Below, piece after piece: positions 1-11,669 of a DNA stretch of 23,658 nt. The stretch lies in contig PS015144.1 of NCBI GenBank assembly GCA_048213135.1, positions 135,211 to 158,868 of the forward strand. Reading direction: 5' to 3'. A program made the position numbers and the translations under genes. The notes under the pieces were generated by a model that was not told the DNA's origin, made no database searches, and saw nothing but the letters and a program-made list of their open reading frames with translations. This stretch comes from Reclinomonas americana ATCC 50394. Taxonomy: Eukaryota; Jakobida; Jakobea; Jakobida. How positions within the stretch are numbered: the first letter of the stretch is position 1; the number at the start of each line of letters is the position of its first letter.

Positions 1-2746
1 TCGGTGCGTGCGTGCGTGCGTTTTCCGTGAAATGGGATGGGCGAAATCTCTTAGCCCTTTCCGCTCACTGCAGCGTACGGTGGCGAGCGTGCACCTCCAC
101 ACAAGCGCTATGCGAATTTCTTCGACCCCAACGCGCAGATGTTGCGCTACAACGATGCCTGGTTGCTGAGTTGTCGTTGCGTCATGGACATGTTGGCGCC
201 ATCTTTTTCTAATACGCATGTCATGTCATGACCGAGCTTCGATCTCGACACGCAGGATCATGGACGTGGACCAAGCTGCCGGAGGCCTTTCAACAGAGCG
301 GGCCACGGCCTATCCGCTGGCACTCGATGGTGTCGATGCCCGAGTCGGAGCAAGTGATTCTCTACGGCGGCAGTGTCGAACCGACCAACTCGGACGAAAC
401 GCTCACCTTGTCCAGCATGTTTACGTTGGATGCGGCCGATCTGGAGGTAGGTCGTCGCCACCACGCCTTTGTGTTGTTTTCCTCTCTGCTCATCTGACTG
501 CGCGCAGCCGGACAACTCGCCATTAGCGCCGGAGGAAAATGGGGTGTCTGCGCCGCCATCCTCAGTTGCTGCACCTCCTCCCGCCCCTGCCCCTGCTCCC
601 GCCCCTGCCCCTGCTCCTGCTCCTGCTGCAGCACCAGCTGGCAGCGCCGTGGCAAGAGTCATTGATGACTCTCCCTTGTCGGTGCGTCGATGAAAGATAT
701 CGCACTCTGGTTGCCCGCATTGCTCACACATGCGTGCGGCTCTCTGTGTGCAGCGTGGTGGCGCATCGGCCAGTGAAATCGCATTGGCCAAGCACGTTTC
801 TCCGCCTCCACAAATCGTGGTCGATCAGCCTGACAAGCCGGCAGCTCGACCATTGCTGGTTTGCTGTACATCTTCACTCCTGTATACTCCTGTTCGCTCG
901 CTGAACACGATCGTCGCGTAGCCCGAGTTGGAGGAGGTGGAAGAATCGGATGTGCCTCCGATAATCGCTGTTGCGCCGCCCACCGATCCCACACCAACAC
1001 CAGTGCCCGTTCCAGCCTCCACTGCTGCAGCTCCACCCTCTGCCGATGTGATCAAACCACTACCCACCCTGTCGCAACTCACTGGTATGGACCCGATGCT
1101 GTCGAGCCGCTCGGCAGCCACCGACGGGACGGAAGATGCGGATGAGCCGGTTCGTGTCTTCATGTGCGCATGCATGTCTCTCACTTGTGATCGATTCGGC
1201 TGACGGACCGTGCGTGCGCCAGGAACTCTCATCGTCGGACAGCGAACTGTTCCGCCTGTACGACCATCTGTGCTACATTGCGATGGAATACGATCCGACT
1301 GAAGACCTGTTGGAGGTATTGTGGCGTCGTACTCAGCCACTACTGCTGTCGGTCTGTGCCTGACTTGTTTTCTGCGTCTGTAGATCTTGCAAGTGGATCG
1401 CTCCCTGCCGTATCGTGATTCAGTGTTCCCGGCCACGGCACGATCAGTGTCGCGGACGGCAGGGACGCCATCTCTTGGTGCGTGCTAGCATTCCGTGCGA
1501 TTTGGTGGACGCTCGACGCAGCACTCATTTGCTTCTCTCTCCCATCTCATGCAGCCGCTTGCGATCGCTGGGTGCCGGCATCGTCGCTGACCGACGAAAG
1601 CGGACAGCCTCTCACCTTGTTCGGCTCGGTGCCACTGGCCGAGCAGCGTCTGCACAACAACAAGATCGACACGGGCGAGTTGTCGACCGTGATTGTTGGT
1701 GAGCTACGAACTCACTCTCCTTCCTTCTCCGCGAATGCGCTCTCATGTTTGTGATCACAGCACTGGCCTCGAGCATCGAGCGGCTGCAAGACATGATATT
1801 GGTACCGTCGGACAGCCGAGCCGGATTGTTGCGTCTCAAAGAGTCCTTTCACGCTCGCTCCTTGTCAACCGCCTCACCACATCTACTACAGCTACGTCGT
1901 GCGGTTATGGGTCAACGGTCGGCAAATGTACGTGGTGGTGGACGACATGTTCCCGGCCGACGAGGATGGCGTCCCCATTTCCATCTACTCTGGTTGGTGG
2001 CCTGGTCGTCTCAAATCCTCGCTCCCCTTTATTTGACACGTGATGGCTAACGACGAGTCGCAGAATACGCTCTGTGGCCGATGGTGTTGGAAAAGGCGTA
2101 CGCCAAGCTGTGTGGTCATTACGAAGCTCTGCGTGTGTCGTTCGAACCGCACGATTATGAGCCACCAGCTCCGCCATACACGCTGAGTTGCGTCGCTTAA
2201 TGTGTGCGCCACCGCAAGTTCCATGCACTGCCTTTGCTCATCATCATCATCGTCGTCGTCGTCGGTAGAGCACTCGCCACTTCCGGCTGGTGTCCTCACC
2301 GTGTACGATTTCGTTTCTGACTTTACTGGATTGCCGGCGCATGAGATGTTGCGCTCGCGATACACAAGTGACTTCCTTGTTCTCGATCTCATCGAGTGAT
2401 TGTGGTGCGCAGTGAGCTGGGAGAGAGCGCCGAGTCGCGTTTCGACACACTGGACAGAATATTACAGTCGGGGTGAGTCACGCGACGCTGCAGAGGGAGA
2501 GAACCACCCCGAGTGTTGACGTGTCCTTCTCGCTCTCACACAGTGGCGTCATTCTGACTCACTGGCGTGACCCGACGGCCGAGGAGATGGCCGATCGGAA
2601 CTTGCCGCCGTTTGACGAGGGCTGGGGCTGCCTGACGCGAGTGCACAGATTACGGGGCGCGCACATGCTGCTCCACGTGGTTCCATTTACAGACAATACT
2701 CGTGAGTGATGTCGCGTTCTACCATGTTGTGAACGGTATGCTTCAG

Positions 2747-2789
<43 letters not shown>

Positions 2790-4391
2790 CGCACAGCATT
2801 CGATGGTCGCTGGTCGCACACTTCACTGATCTGGGAGGATCTCAAGAGTGACAAGGTTTGCCGCCTCTCCGCACTTTGTAGGGGCTCCATCCCCACACTC
2901 ACACCATGCATCTTCACAGGCGGCACTGCATGTGTCGGACCGCGACTGCGGGGTATGGATGGAGATTGACGAGCTTGCCATGTACTGTGACAAGGTGTTG
3001 GTGGCCGCCGAGTCCACCCCCGACATGCCGTACAAGCTGACGATCATGGTACGTGTTGTGCGCAAGCTTGTGTTGATTTCGCACGGTTGATGACGCGTTC
3101 GGGTGTACAGAGTCGCAACACCGGAAGCATGATGGTGGAGGCCGAGTCGCACTACTTTTTGGAGATTGCCGAGGACTGGACCAAAGTGTATGCGTATCTC
3201 ATGGCCGGCGATCGACGATTCAACTCTTCACGAGCGCTTCGCGTGTTCAAGAAGCCAGATGGTGAGTGTGAATGCGCGCGTACGTGTGTACTACCACGGC
3301 AACACGCTGACACCAACTCGCACCAGGTGTGCGTGAGCGCCTGGAGGATTTCGACTCGCTGGAGCTGGCCACCATCAACGTTTGTGAGTCCACCCTTGAC
3401 CGGCACTGCTTCCTCCACTGCTTCCGCCTTCTCATCGTGCCGTGACTTGTCGCAGCCCATGGTCTCGAAGCCGGACTGTATGTCATGATTCCGTTCGTGT
3501 CGCAGCGCTTCTCGTCCTTCCGGCTGGTGGTGTGCTCCGATCGCCCTCTAAAGATACCATTTTGTGTGCTTGTGCTTCATTCCATGCCTGGCTTCCAGTG
3601 CTGACAATTCTGTGACGCGTGCACATGTCCAGCTTCCCCGACTCGGTGCTGCCGCAGATGCGAACGCACTTTCGCGCTTGCGACCCATCGGCTGACGGCC
3701 GGCTCAAGACAGAGCAGCTGCAGCAGTTGCTGGCTCGCGTCGGTGCGTGGCACACGAATCATTGACAGCAGCTGCAGTGCGAGTGCTGAAATATAGGCGT
3801 GCTTGTGCATGCATGCAGGTCAAATATCGACGCCGTCGGAGCTGCGCGAGGCCATTCGCAGCATGGGCCGTGGTCGCGAGATGAGTCTCGACTTTGACGA
3901 GAGCCTCATGTTGCTCACGAGCATGTGGTTGGTGCGTGCACACGGGATGACAATCGTGCACGAGGTGCTGTATGCTGCTGCTAACACATGGTGTTCTTGC
4001 GCTGCGCAGCCGGAGGCGGCCATGGAGCACTCACTGCGTCAATCATTCCGAGCCATTGACACGGACGCCAACGGATACATTGAGCGCGAGGAGCTGCGCT
4101 TGTTCCTGCTGTCTCTCAGTCAGCCACTATCGGACACCGAGGTTTGTGACAGACAGGCAGGGGGGAAAGGGAGTGCCGCGTGCCTCATGTCTCACTTGCC
4201 GCGTCAACGTCGACACAGATTGAGCAACTGATCACGTTGGCCGATCGCAATGGTTCCTCCCCATTCTTGGTGCTGTTTATTCTACGTTCAGTGTGGCTCA
4301 CCCACTCCTTCTCTCTATCCCCACAGGCGACGGACGCATCGACTACGATGAGTGGGCGTCGAGTCTGCTGGCCGGACCACTGTCCCATTGA
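1..4391 (+). CDS. Kelch-calpain-EF-hand protein (5' partial, multi-exon)
   Basis: The gene continues to the left of the window. Exons at 74-169 and 256-446 encode kelch repeat sequence (NDAWLLR, WTWTKL, ILYGG). Exons at 508-681, 754-858 and 922-1149 encode a Pro/Ala-rich linker. From 1223 a calpain-like fold follows: YRDSVFP, WVNGRQMYVVVDDMFP (about 1895-1965), LWPMVLEKAYAKLCGHYEAL (about 2070-2130), GRWSHTSLIWEDL (2797 on) and a domain-III-like region with LEAGLYVMIPF (3456 on). Calpain-type cysteine peptidases are calcium-regulated, but the catalytic Cys is not visible here: TGELSTVIVALASSI stands where families have a QG.LGDCW-type motif. The C-terminus has two canonical EF loops, DTDANGYIEREE at 4058 and DRNGDGRIDYDE split by an intron, plus two degenerate ones. 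The reading phase is continuous from kelch to EF-hand, so I infer one gene. Junctions near 2133-2270, 2370-2420 and 3530-3640 are uncertain. Stop TGA at 4389-4391. Confidence 0.8.
2753..2786. repeat. (CT)n microsatellite inside an intron
   Basis: About 17 CT units lie in the calpain-like gene intron at 2702-2796, just before its acceptor (gcacgcacag). The tract probably serves as the polypyrimidine tract of that intron. Confidence 0.95.
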
Positions 4392-4477
4392 TATTGATCA
4401 AGAGTGAAAGAGAAAGCCATCCTCCTTCTCCTCCTCCTCCTCCTTCTCCTATTTGTTGTGCTCCATCATCCACTCGC
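4392..4477 (+). promoter_or_regulatory. 86-bp tandem intergenic spacer with pyrimidine tract
   Basis: This is the whole space between the stop of the calpain-like gene and the ATG of the UBAC1-like gene. It holds a CT-rich run at about 4420-4450 and no recognisable TATA box. The 3' end signals of one gene and the promoter of the next must fit here or overlap coding sequence. No AG follows the pyrimidine run before the ATG, which argues against a trans-splice acceptor at this site. Confidence 0.4.
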
Positions 4478-6538
4478 ATGACTCGCGTGGTCACGCTGCT
4501 CATCGCCTGGTGAGCACAAATCAAGTGATCCACCTGAATGAGCTCGCATTCACACACACTGACACAGTCCATTCAACGGCGCCGTGGACGAGTGCACGCT
4601 GCCCTCTGACGCCAAAGTCTCCACTCTGTTGGACCTTGCACGGGGCAAGTTGGCCTCGTCACGCTCTGCTGGTGCGTGAGGAAACAATCCGCGCGCCAGT
4701 GCGCTCGCTCTCATCATTCATCATCTCCTCATCGTGCAGACGCGCTGTCGTATGCCTCGTGGCGATCGGCGTTCGACTACTCACTCACACACCCGACCAG
4801 TCATGCTCCTCTTGACACGCACGTCACGCTGGAGGAGGCTGGATTGCGTGATCGCGGTTGGTCGCAGCGAGTTGTCTCTCGCTCTCTTCGCATGTTCTTC
4901 TGCTCATTCGTGTGCGCTCGCAGATCTGCTGTTCCTCACGCAGAATGTGCGTGAGACGGCGTTGACAGAGGTCAAGCCGGCTGGGCGATTCCCCACTGAG
5001 GACGACATTCAACGGGCGACCAGTGCGCTGCCGCCGGCGCCGTCGGCCGTGGAAATGCGCAGAACGGTCTGCATGAGTGGACGTGCGTGTGAGCGAGTGA
5101 GTGGCACTGATCGCCTGCTCCACACCAGAGTCGCTTCTCGGAGGCACTGTGCCGACGCCATCGCGTGGGATCGTACGGGCAGTCGCAGCAAATGGCCACC
5201 CAATTGACATCCAACGAGCTCGCCTCGCTGCTTCCGCGTGTGCCGGCTGCCGCTCTGGCGCAGCTGGTCGAGGTCGGCTTCCCGGACCTGCATTGCCGCA
5301 AGGCACTGTACATTGCTCGGTGTGCATGCCGTTTTTCGACACTGCTGTGTTTGTGAGTGTGTGTGATGTTGCTGAGTGTTTGTGCGTGCGCGCTACGCAG
5401 GTTCCAGGTGGCGGTCGGATTGGAGTGGCTGTTGCGACATGCCGACACACCGGCCGTGCTGAATGCTCCTTTCACACGAGATGAACTGATCGGCATTCTG
5501 CGTGACCTCGGCGTGTCGGTGCCCGTTCGGCTGCCGTCGCCACCGCGTGCACCGTCGCCTCCACCAGCACGCACAGTGCCGAGCAGCAACAGCAGCGGTG
5601 CCAGTGGCGGCGGCGGCAATGGCGGTGCCAGCAGTGCGTCGGCTCAGGCTTCTTCGGCCAGCGGAGGAGCGAGTGGATCACCTGCGGTCGACGAAGCAAC
5701 CAGCACTGCAGCTTTTGTTGCTGAAGAGGTTTTGCAGCCTTCGCTTTGGTTTCATTCGTAGGAGAGCGCTTCACTCATCTTTGTGTCACTGCCAGGTTCA
5801 ACGACAGCTGGCAGAACTGCAGGCGCAAATGGCGGAGTTGCAACAGCAACAGGAACTCATTCGTCGGCGATCGGCAGCAGCGGCGGCTGCGGAGGCTGCT
5901 TCCGGCGGCTCGAGCGCGGAGATTGCTGCTCGCGAGGCGATGGCGGGCGTGGAATTACGGGCGCGCATCACTACATTGGTCGAGGCAATTGCGCGCCCAC
6001 CTTTCGAGCCCGACGAGCAGGTGTGCAGACGATCGTTCTTCGTGTCTGTGTCACTCGGTGCTCACCCTTTGCACGTCACAGTCTCTCCGTGTGCTCACGT
6101 CCATGGGCTTCGATCATGAAAGAGTGCTCGACGCTCTGCGTGCGTCGCAGAATAACTATGAGCGCACGATTGTCATTCTTCTCGAGGATCTGCCAGTTGA
6201 ACCAGCTCCACAGGTGACTTGGTCGGCAGATTCATTTTTTGATTCAACGCCCTCATCGTCATGGCATTGTACGTGTAGGTGGACCCCGTGGTGCGCATCT
6301 TCCTCGCTCAACCAGCAATGCAGCGCATTCTCAGCGATCCACGCATCGTCCGAGGTTCGATCCTTGTTGTCGAGGCCGTCGTCCCTCGCACGCAGTCTAA
6401 CTGTGTTTTCGTCCTGACGCAGGATTGCACGAGCTCGTGAGCAACCCTGCCAGTGTCGACCGCCTCATGGGCGACCCGGAAATGTCGGTTGTCTTGCGCC
6501 ACATGAGCGACCTGGTGACGCGGCATGAACAATCATGA
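4478..6538 (+). CDS. UBAC1: UBAC1/KPC2-like ubiquitin adaptor (Ubl-UBA-UBA-STI1)
   Basis: Ten exons join in phase: 4478-4509, 4568-4671, 4740-4856, 4924-5066, 5129-5319, 5401-5728, 5796-6020, 6082-6213, 6279-6354 and 6423-6538. They give 487 residues. Residues 1 to about 85 are Ubl-like, starting MTRVVTLLIACPFNGAVDE. A first UBA lies at about 171-213 (LAQLVEVGFPDLHCRKAL), followed by a Pro/Ser/Gly linker and a Gln/Ala-rich coiled coil (LAELQAQMAELQQQQ). The second UBA is at about 381-416 (VLTSMGFDHERVLDALRAS), then an STI1-like C-terminus (VDPVVRIF ... MQRILSDP ... NPASVDRLMGDPEM). This order is that of UBAC1, which in animals is the non-catalytic KPC2 subunit of a ubiquitin ligase with RNF123 and binds ubiquitin and proteasome. 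The role here is inferred from architecture. The last codons overlap the convergent glycosyltransferase gene. Confidence 0.87.
6533..6538. other. Overlapping stop codons of convergent genes
   Basis: The palindrome TCATGA holds the TGA of the UBAC1-like gene (6536-6538, + strand) and the TGA of the glycosyltransferase (6535-6533, - strand). Each 3' UTR must run antisense into the other coding region. Confidence 0.85.
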
Positions 6539-8546
6539 AGCGGCGTCGCGCTCATTGACACTGTCGTCATTGTTGTTGTCATCGTCTCTCGCCAACTCAT
6601 CCTCCGTCGCCTCTGTGAGCCACCAATGTCCAGCCTCCTGCATGTCGACTTGCTTGTTGGCGCATCCGACCGCTCCGTCGTAGTGCAGTAGCGGCGCTGA
6701 CACTGCGCCGGACGTCGGTCGCGACCAACGTGTCGATGCGACGTCGTCCGGCGAGAACAAGCACAGAGAGACTTTCGGTGTCGGTGTCGTGTTGGCCAGT
6801 GACGACGTTCCCGGCAGCACTTGCATACTCCACCGCAGCGGTTCCTTGCGCAGCAGCTCATTCAGCGACTCGGACACGGTCAAATGGGACCAGCGCTGTC
6901 GACCGCGCGAGTGCTGCATGTGGCGGAGTGAGCGCCGCAAGAGCGCGATACTCGCCGGCGTCGGTTGCAAGTGGGCGACGGCAAGAGAGAGTGGGAATAC
7001 GCCGGAAGAGGTGAGCGCAGCTGCACTGCCCATGGTCCAATCACACTGCTGCGGCACGATCGAGTCCAGTGGGTTGTCGAGCAGCACTGCGTCGTTGTCC
7101 ATCAGAAGCACACTGACGCCGCGCTCCAGAATCATGAGCGCCGTCTGCAGACGATAGATCTGCAAGCGACGCTGCAGAGGGGATCCCGCGTACTGCTCCG
7201 GGTCCATGGCATTCATTTCAGCTGCTGCCAGCCAGTTCGACGGAATGTGAATAACATCAGGCAGGTGGTGGACGTGTTGTATCAAGTCCTTGGCCGTGTA
7301 CGAGGTTGCAATGTACAGAAAGGTGGCTGACACGAGAGCCTTGCGTACGGAGCACACAGAGTTGGCCATCAACGTCGTATGCACTGGATTGGCTGACCAT
7401 AAGACAACCAGTGAGGGCTTCCGTGCGAAGAGATCAGTAGGCCATTTGTCGGCGACAGCGACAACAGAATTGCCAGTGAGATCTGGGCACCGACCATTGT
7501 CATCCAGCAGCCACTTGCCCGCATCACGCAGGGCGCGTTCCTTCTCCGCAGCACCCACCGCACGGCCCACGTGCACCATGCGTTCCTGCATCGCAGCCGC
7601 GGACCACACACACAGACGGCATTGACCTGAGTTGCCAGCAGCAGCTTTGCCCGTCTGCGGCAGCAACTGCCATGCGGGCTGTTGCGTAATCAACCAGCGG
7701 AACAAAAGTTCGTGCGTCCACTGACTGCGGCCGCGCGACGGGTGTGCCACAGCATGCAAAATCCACTTCTCAAACATGGTGGCCGACGGTGTGTGGTGGC
7801 GAATCAACCACACGCCCGGATGTATGTACGGCAGCGGCGACGAGTCGGCTGGCGACCGTCCACGTTGCTGCAACACCCAGTCGCACTTGGCCAAGGCGGG
7901 GCGACGCAGCACCGACCTCTGCAGCATCACATCGCCCAGCACCACATCGGCATCCAGCAACAACACATCGTACCCCCGCCGCAGCAGCAGTGCAGCCACA
8001 CGATGCACGGCCACGTGCAAACGATGCCGCGTCGACGTTCCCGGCCACGCCATCGTCGCTTGTGCACCACCTGGCACTGCGTCCACACGCAAGTGCGAGT
8101 ATCCGTGAGCGAGTAACTCGGCCGACGCCGACTCGTCCAGCGCCACCGGCAACACATTCCCGTCGCCAACACGGTGCAATTGCAACAGCAAGTTGAGCAG
8201 CACTTGCACACACGCACCATCGCTCCACGTGACCATCACGGGCGCCTTGACCAGGTGCAGTCCGTGAATGGCGTCGTCCACGGAACCGAACGCCACCGGC
8301 GAGGCAGAAGTCTGCATCGCAAAAACGAGTGAGCTTGTACATCAACAGACACATGCGCGCGCGCACACACACACGCACCACCACTGCAGGCAGCGAGTCC
8401 ACGGCACCGGCAATGACATTGTCATGTTCGGAAGTGGAAGGAGTCGCCGGTGTGTGCGTGCGCAGTTGCCACACGGACCACGCGGCGAAGAGGAGCACGA
8501 GCGTACCGAGGAGAATGCGCACGAGTGGACGAGTGCGCCAGGTCAT
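6533..8546 (-). CDS. Type II membrane glycosyltransferase with two tandem GT77-like domains
   Basis: Exon 1 (8546-8379) and exon 2 (8311-6533) join in phase 0 over a 67-nt intron and give 648 residues. The N-terminus is a signal anchor (RPLVRILLGTLVLLFAAW) after about nine residues, as in Golgi glycosyltransferases. Two similar halves follow. Each carries the DxD-type metal and nucleotide-sugar motif of the nucleotide-diphospho-sugar transferase family (PF03407/GT77): YDVLLLDADVVL with DAD at about 176-178, and VSVLLMDNDAVLLDNP with DND at about 461-463. The C-terminus ends in an acidic Asp/Asn-rich tail. Plant GT77 enzymes transfer arabinose, xylose or galactose to cell-surface glycans; the substrate here is unknown. 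I chose the ATG at 8546 for its A at -3. An in-frame ATG at 8570 would add eight residues, and one at 8732 would overlap the MYST gene. Confidence 0.85.
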
Positions 8547-8634
8547 TATGTGTCGACCAAGGCGGCGCATGCACAGCAGAAGCAAGCAGTGCGGGACGGA
8601 CACCGAACGAAGGCGGACGCTGGCAACACTGACG
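8547..8634. promoter_or_regulatory. Divergent (bidirectional) promoter region, 88 bp
   Basis: The whole space between the glycosyltransferase ATG (8546, - strand) and the MYST acetyltransferase ATG (8635, + strand). No TATA box is evident. Both genes are probably driven from this interval, or their start sites lie inside the opposite gene. Confidence 0.55.
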
Positions 8635-10518
<1,884 letters not shown>

Positions 10519-10559
10519 AAAATGAAATGCTGGGTGTGTCCTCGCCGTTCCCTTGTGAA

Positions 10560-10764
10560 ATGCAACGCCTTGGCAGGATCACCGCCTCCAACTTGTCTGC
10601 CTTCTTGTGTTGCGACATCCAGGTCATTCTCCCCTCACCTCTCACACACCGACGGACGCTCTCACTCTCACACATACTGTACACTCGTGAACAGACTGCG
10701 TTCAGGTCACGCATCTACAACATGAGTGCGCTCATGCAGTCGGCACTCCTGCTGGTCAGTGTGG

Positions 10765-10797
<33 letters not shown>

Positions 10798-11592
10798 CGG
10801 GCTGATGTGCTGTTGTTCAGAACAAAGCAGCGACTGTGATGAAGATCCCCGTCGTGTGCACCGAGCACAACAAGAGTTGCGAGTGTGTGATGAAGTGCGC
10901 CTCCATGTGACCGTCGGTGAGTGACGCGTGCGTGCTGTGTAGAGGTGTTTGGTCCGACGGTCGACGAGATCCAGCTGCCGTCGCATGCGCAAGTCTTCCA
11001 GAAGCTCCGATTCTCCATGTGCTCCCCCGAGACGATGCCGCACCTGCTACGGCCAAGCACCAATGCCTCGCATGTGGTGCTGTATGGCATTGAGGTGCAT
11101 TGCGTGAGTTGTCGGATCTTCGACGCCCTCTGTGACTGACTGACGTGGTGCAAGACAGACGCACATTTGCGTGCTGCAAACTGCGCTGGAACTGCGCGAC
11201 AAGAACTTTGAGGTGCACATTCCGCTTGACGCAGTCTCCAGTCAGCGGCAATACGATCGGCACGCAGCGATCGAGGTGCGTTTTGCAGCTGACGTCGATG
11301 GATTTCTCTCGTCTGTGTTCTCATGCCGAATCACGCTGCAGAGACTGAAGGCAATTGGGTGCCACATGACGAGCGTCGAGTCGTTGCTGTTCCAGTTAAT
11401 GGAGACTGCCGAGGTTCGCGCATTTTGCAGTCCTGCTGCTGCTGCTGCTGTCCGTCATTTTGTTTGTGATTCACCAACGGAGAGTTGTGTGTTTCCCAGT
11501 CACCATACTTCCGTGATATCATCAAGCTGGTCAAGGAGGTGGATCGTGGCACACACCGGAACTTCCTCGTAGTGGACCCTGTCAATCATTGA
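10560..11592 (+). CDS. Isochorismatase-domain protein (ISOC1/ISOC2-like hydrolase)
   Basis: Seven exons join in phase: 10560-10622, 10695-10754, 10821-10875, 10943-11094, 11159-11275, 11342-11413 and 11500-11592. They give about 206 residues. The cysteine-hydrolase fold of the isochorismatase-like superfamily is clear: LGRITASNLSAFLCCDIQ, FRSRIYNMSALMQSALLL, MKIPVVCTEHNKK, FGPTVDEI, FQKLRFSM, YGIETHICVLQTALEL and GCHMTSVESLLFQLM. The expected triad is present: Asp in CCDIQ, Lys in QKLRFS and Cys in THICV. ISOC proteins are cytosolic or mitochondrial hydrolases of poorly defined substrate. In-frame ATGs at 10515 and 10527 would add 15 or 11 residues. I prefer 10560 because the family usually starts close before the LGR motif and because of the G at -3. 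The gap to the MYST stop is 41 bp, or an ATGA overlap with the 10515 start. Confidence 0.9.
10772..10797. repeat. (CT)n microsatellite inside an intron
   Basis: About 13 CT units lie in the ISOC-like gene intron at 10755-10820, between a GTCAGT donor and a TTCAG acceptor. This is the second intron in the window built around a long CT tract. Confidence 0.95.
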
Positions 11593-11669
11593 CAGGAGCA
11601 GGAAGGCGTTGTGTGTTGTCGACAAGTGAATCATCCTACCTCCAAATTAGGAAGTCGGCGTTGGGCGTC

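Noticed and set aside
258-791. 177-codon minus-strand frame with Gly-Ala repeats
   Set aside because: Antisense shadow of the Pro-Ala linker exon of the kelch-calpain gene, whose plus-strand reading is supported by splice sites and flanking domains.
2125-2160. GTTCGAACCGC resembling a tRNA T-loop
   Set aside because: No acceptor stem, anticodon arm or D-arm can be placed around it, and it lies in an intron or exon border of the calpain-like gene.
2200-2270. (TCA)n-(TCG)n run as a coding poly-Ser stretch in the calpain-like gene
   Set aside because: An in-frame continuation would interrupt the calpain core; an intron 2133-2268 ending in GGTAG keeps the phase. Left uncertain in the gene entry.
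4420-4477. Polypyrimidine tract as a spliced-leader acceptor before the UBAC1-like ATG
   Set aside because: No AG dinucleotide follows the tract before the ATG, so it does not fit a trans-splice site.
4824-5619. Two minus-strand frames of over 200 codons
   Set aside because: Shadows of UBAC1-like exons 4-6; the plus strand gives UBA domains and consistent intron phases.
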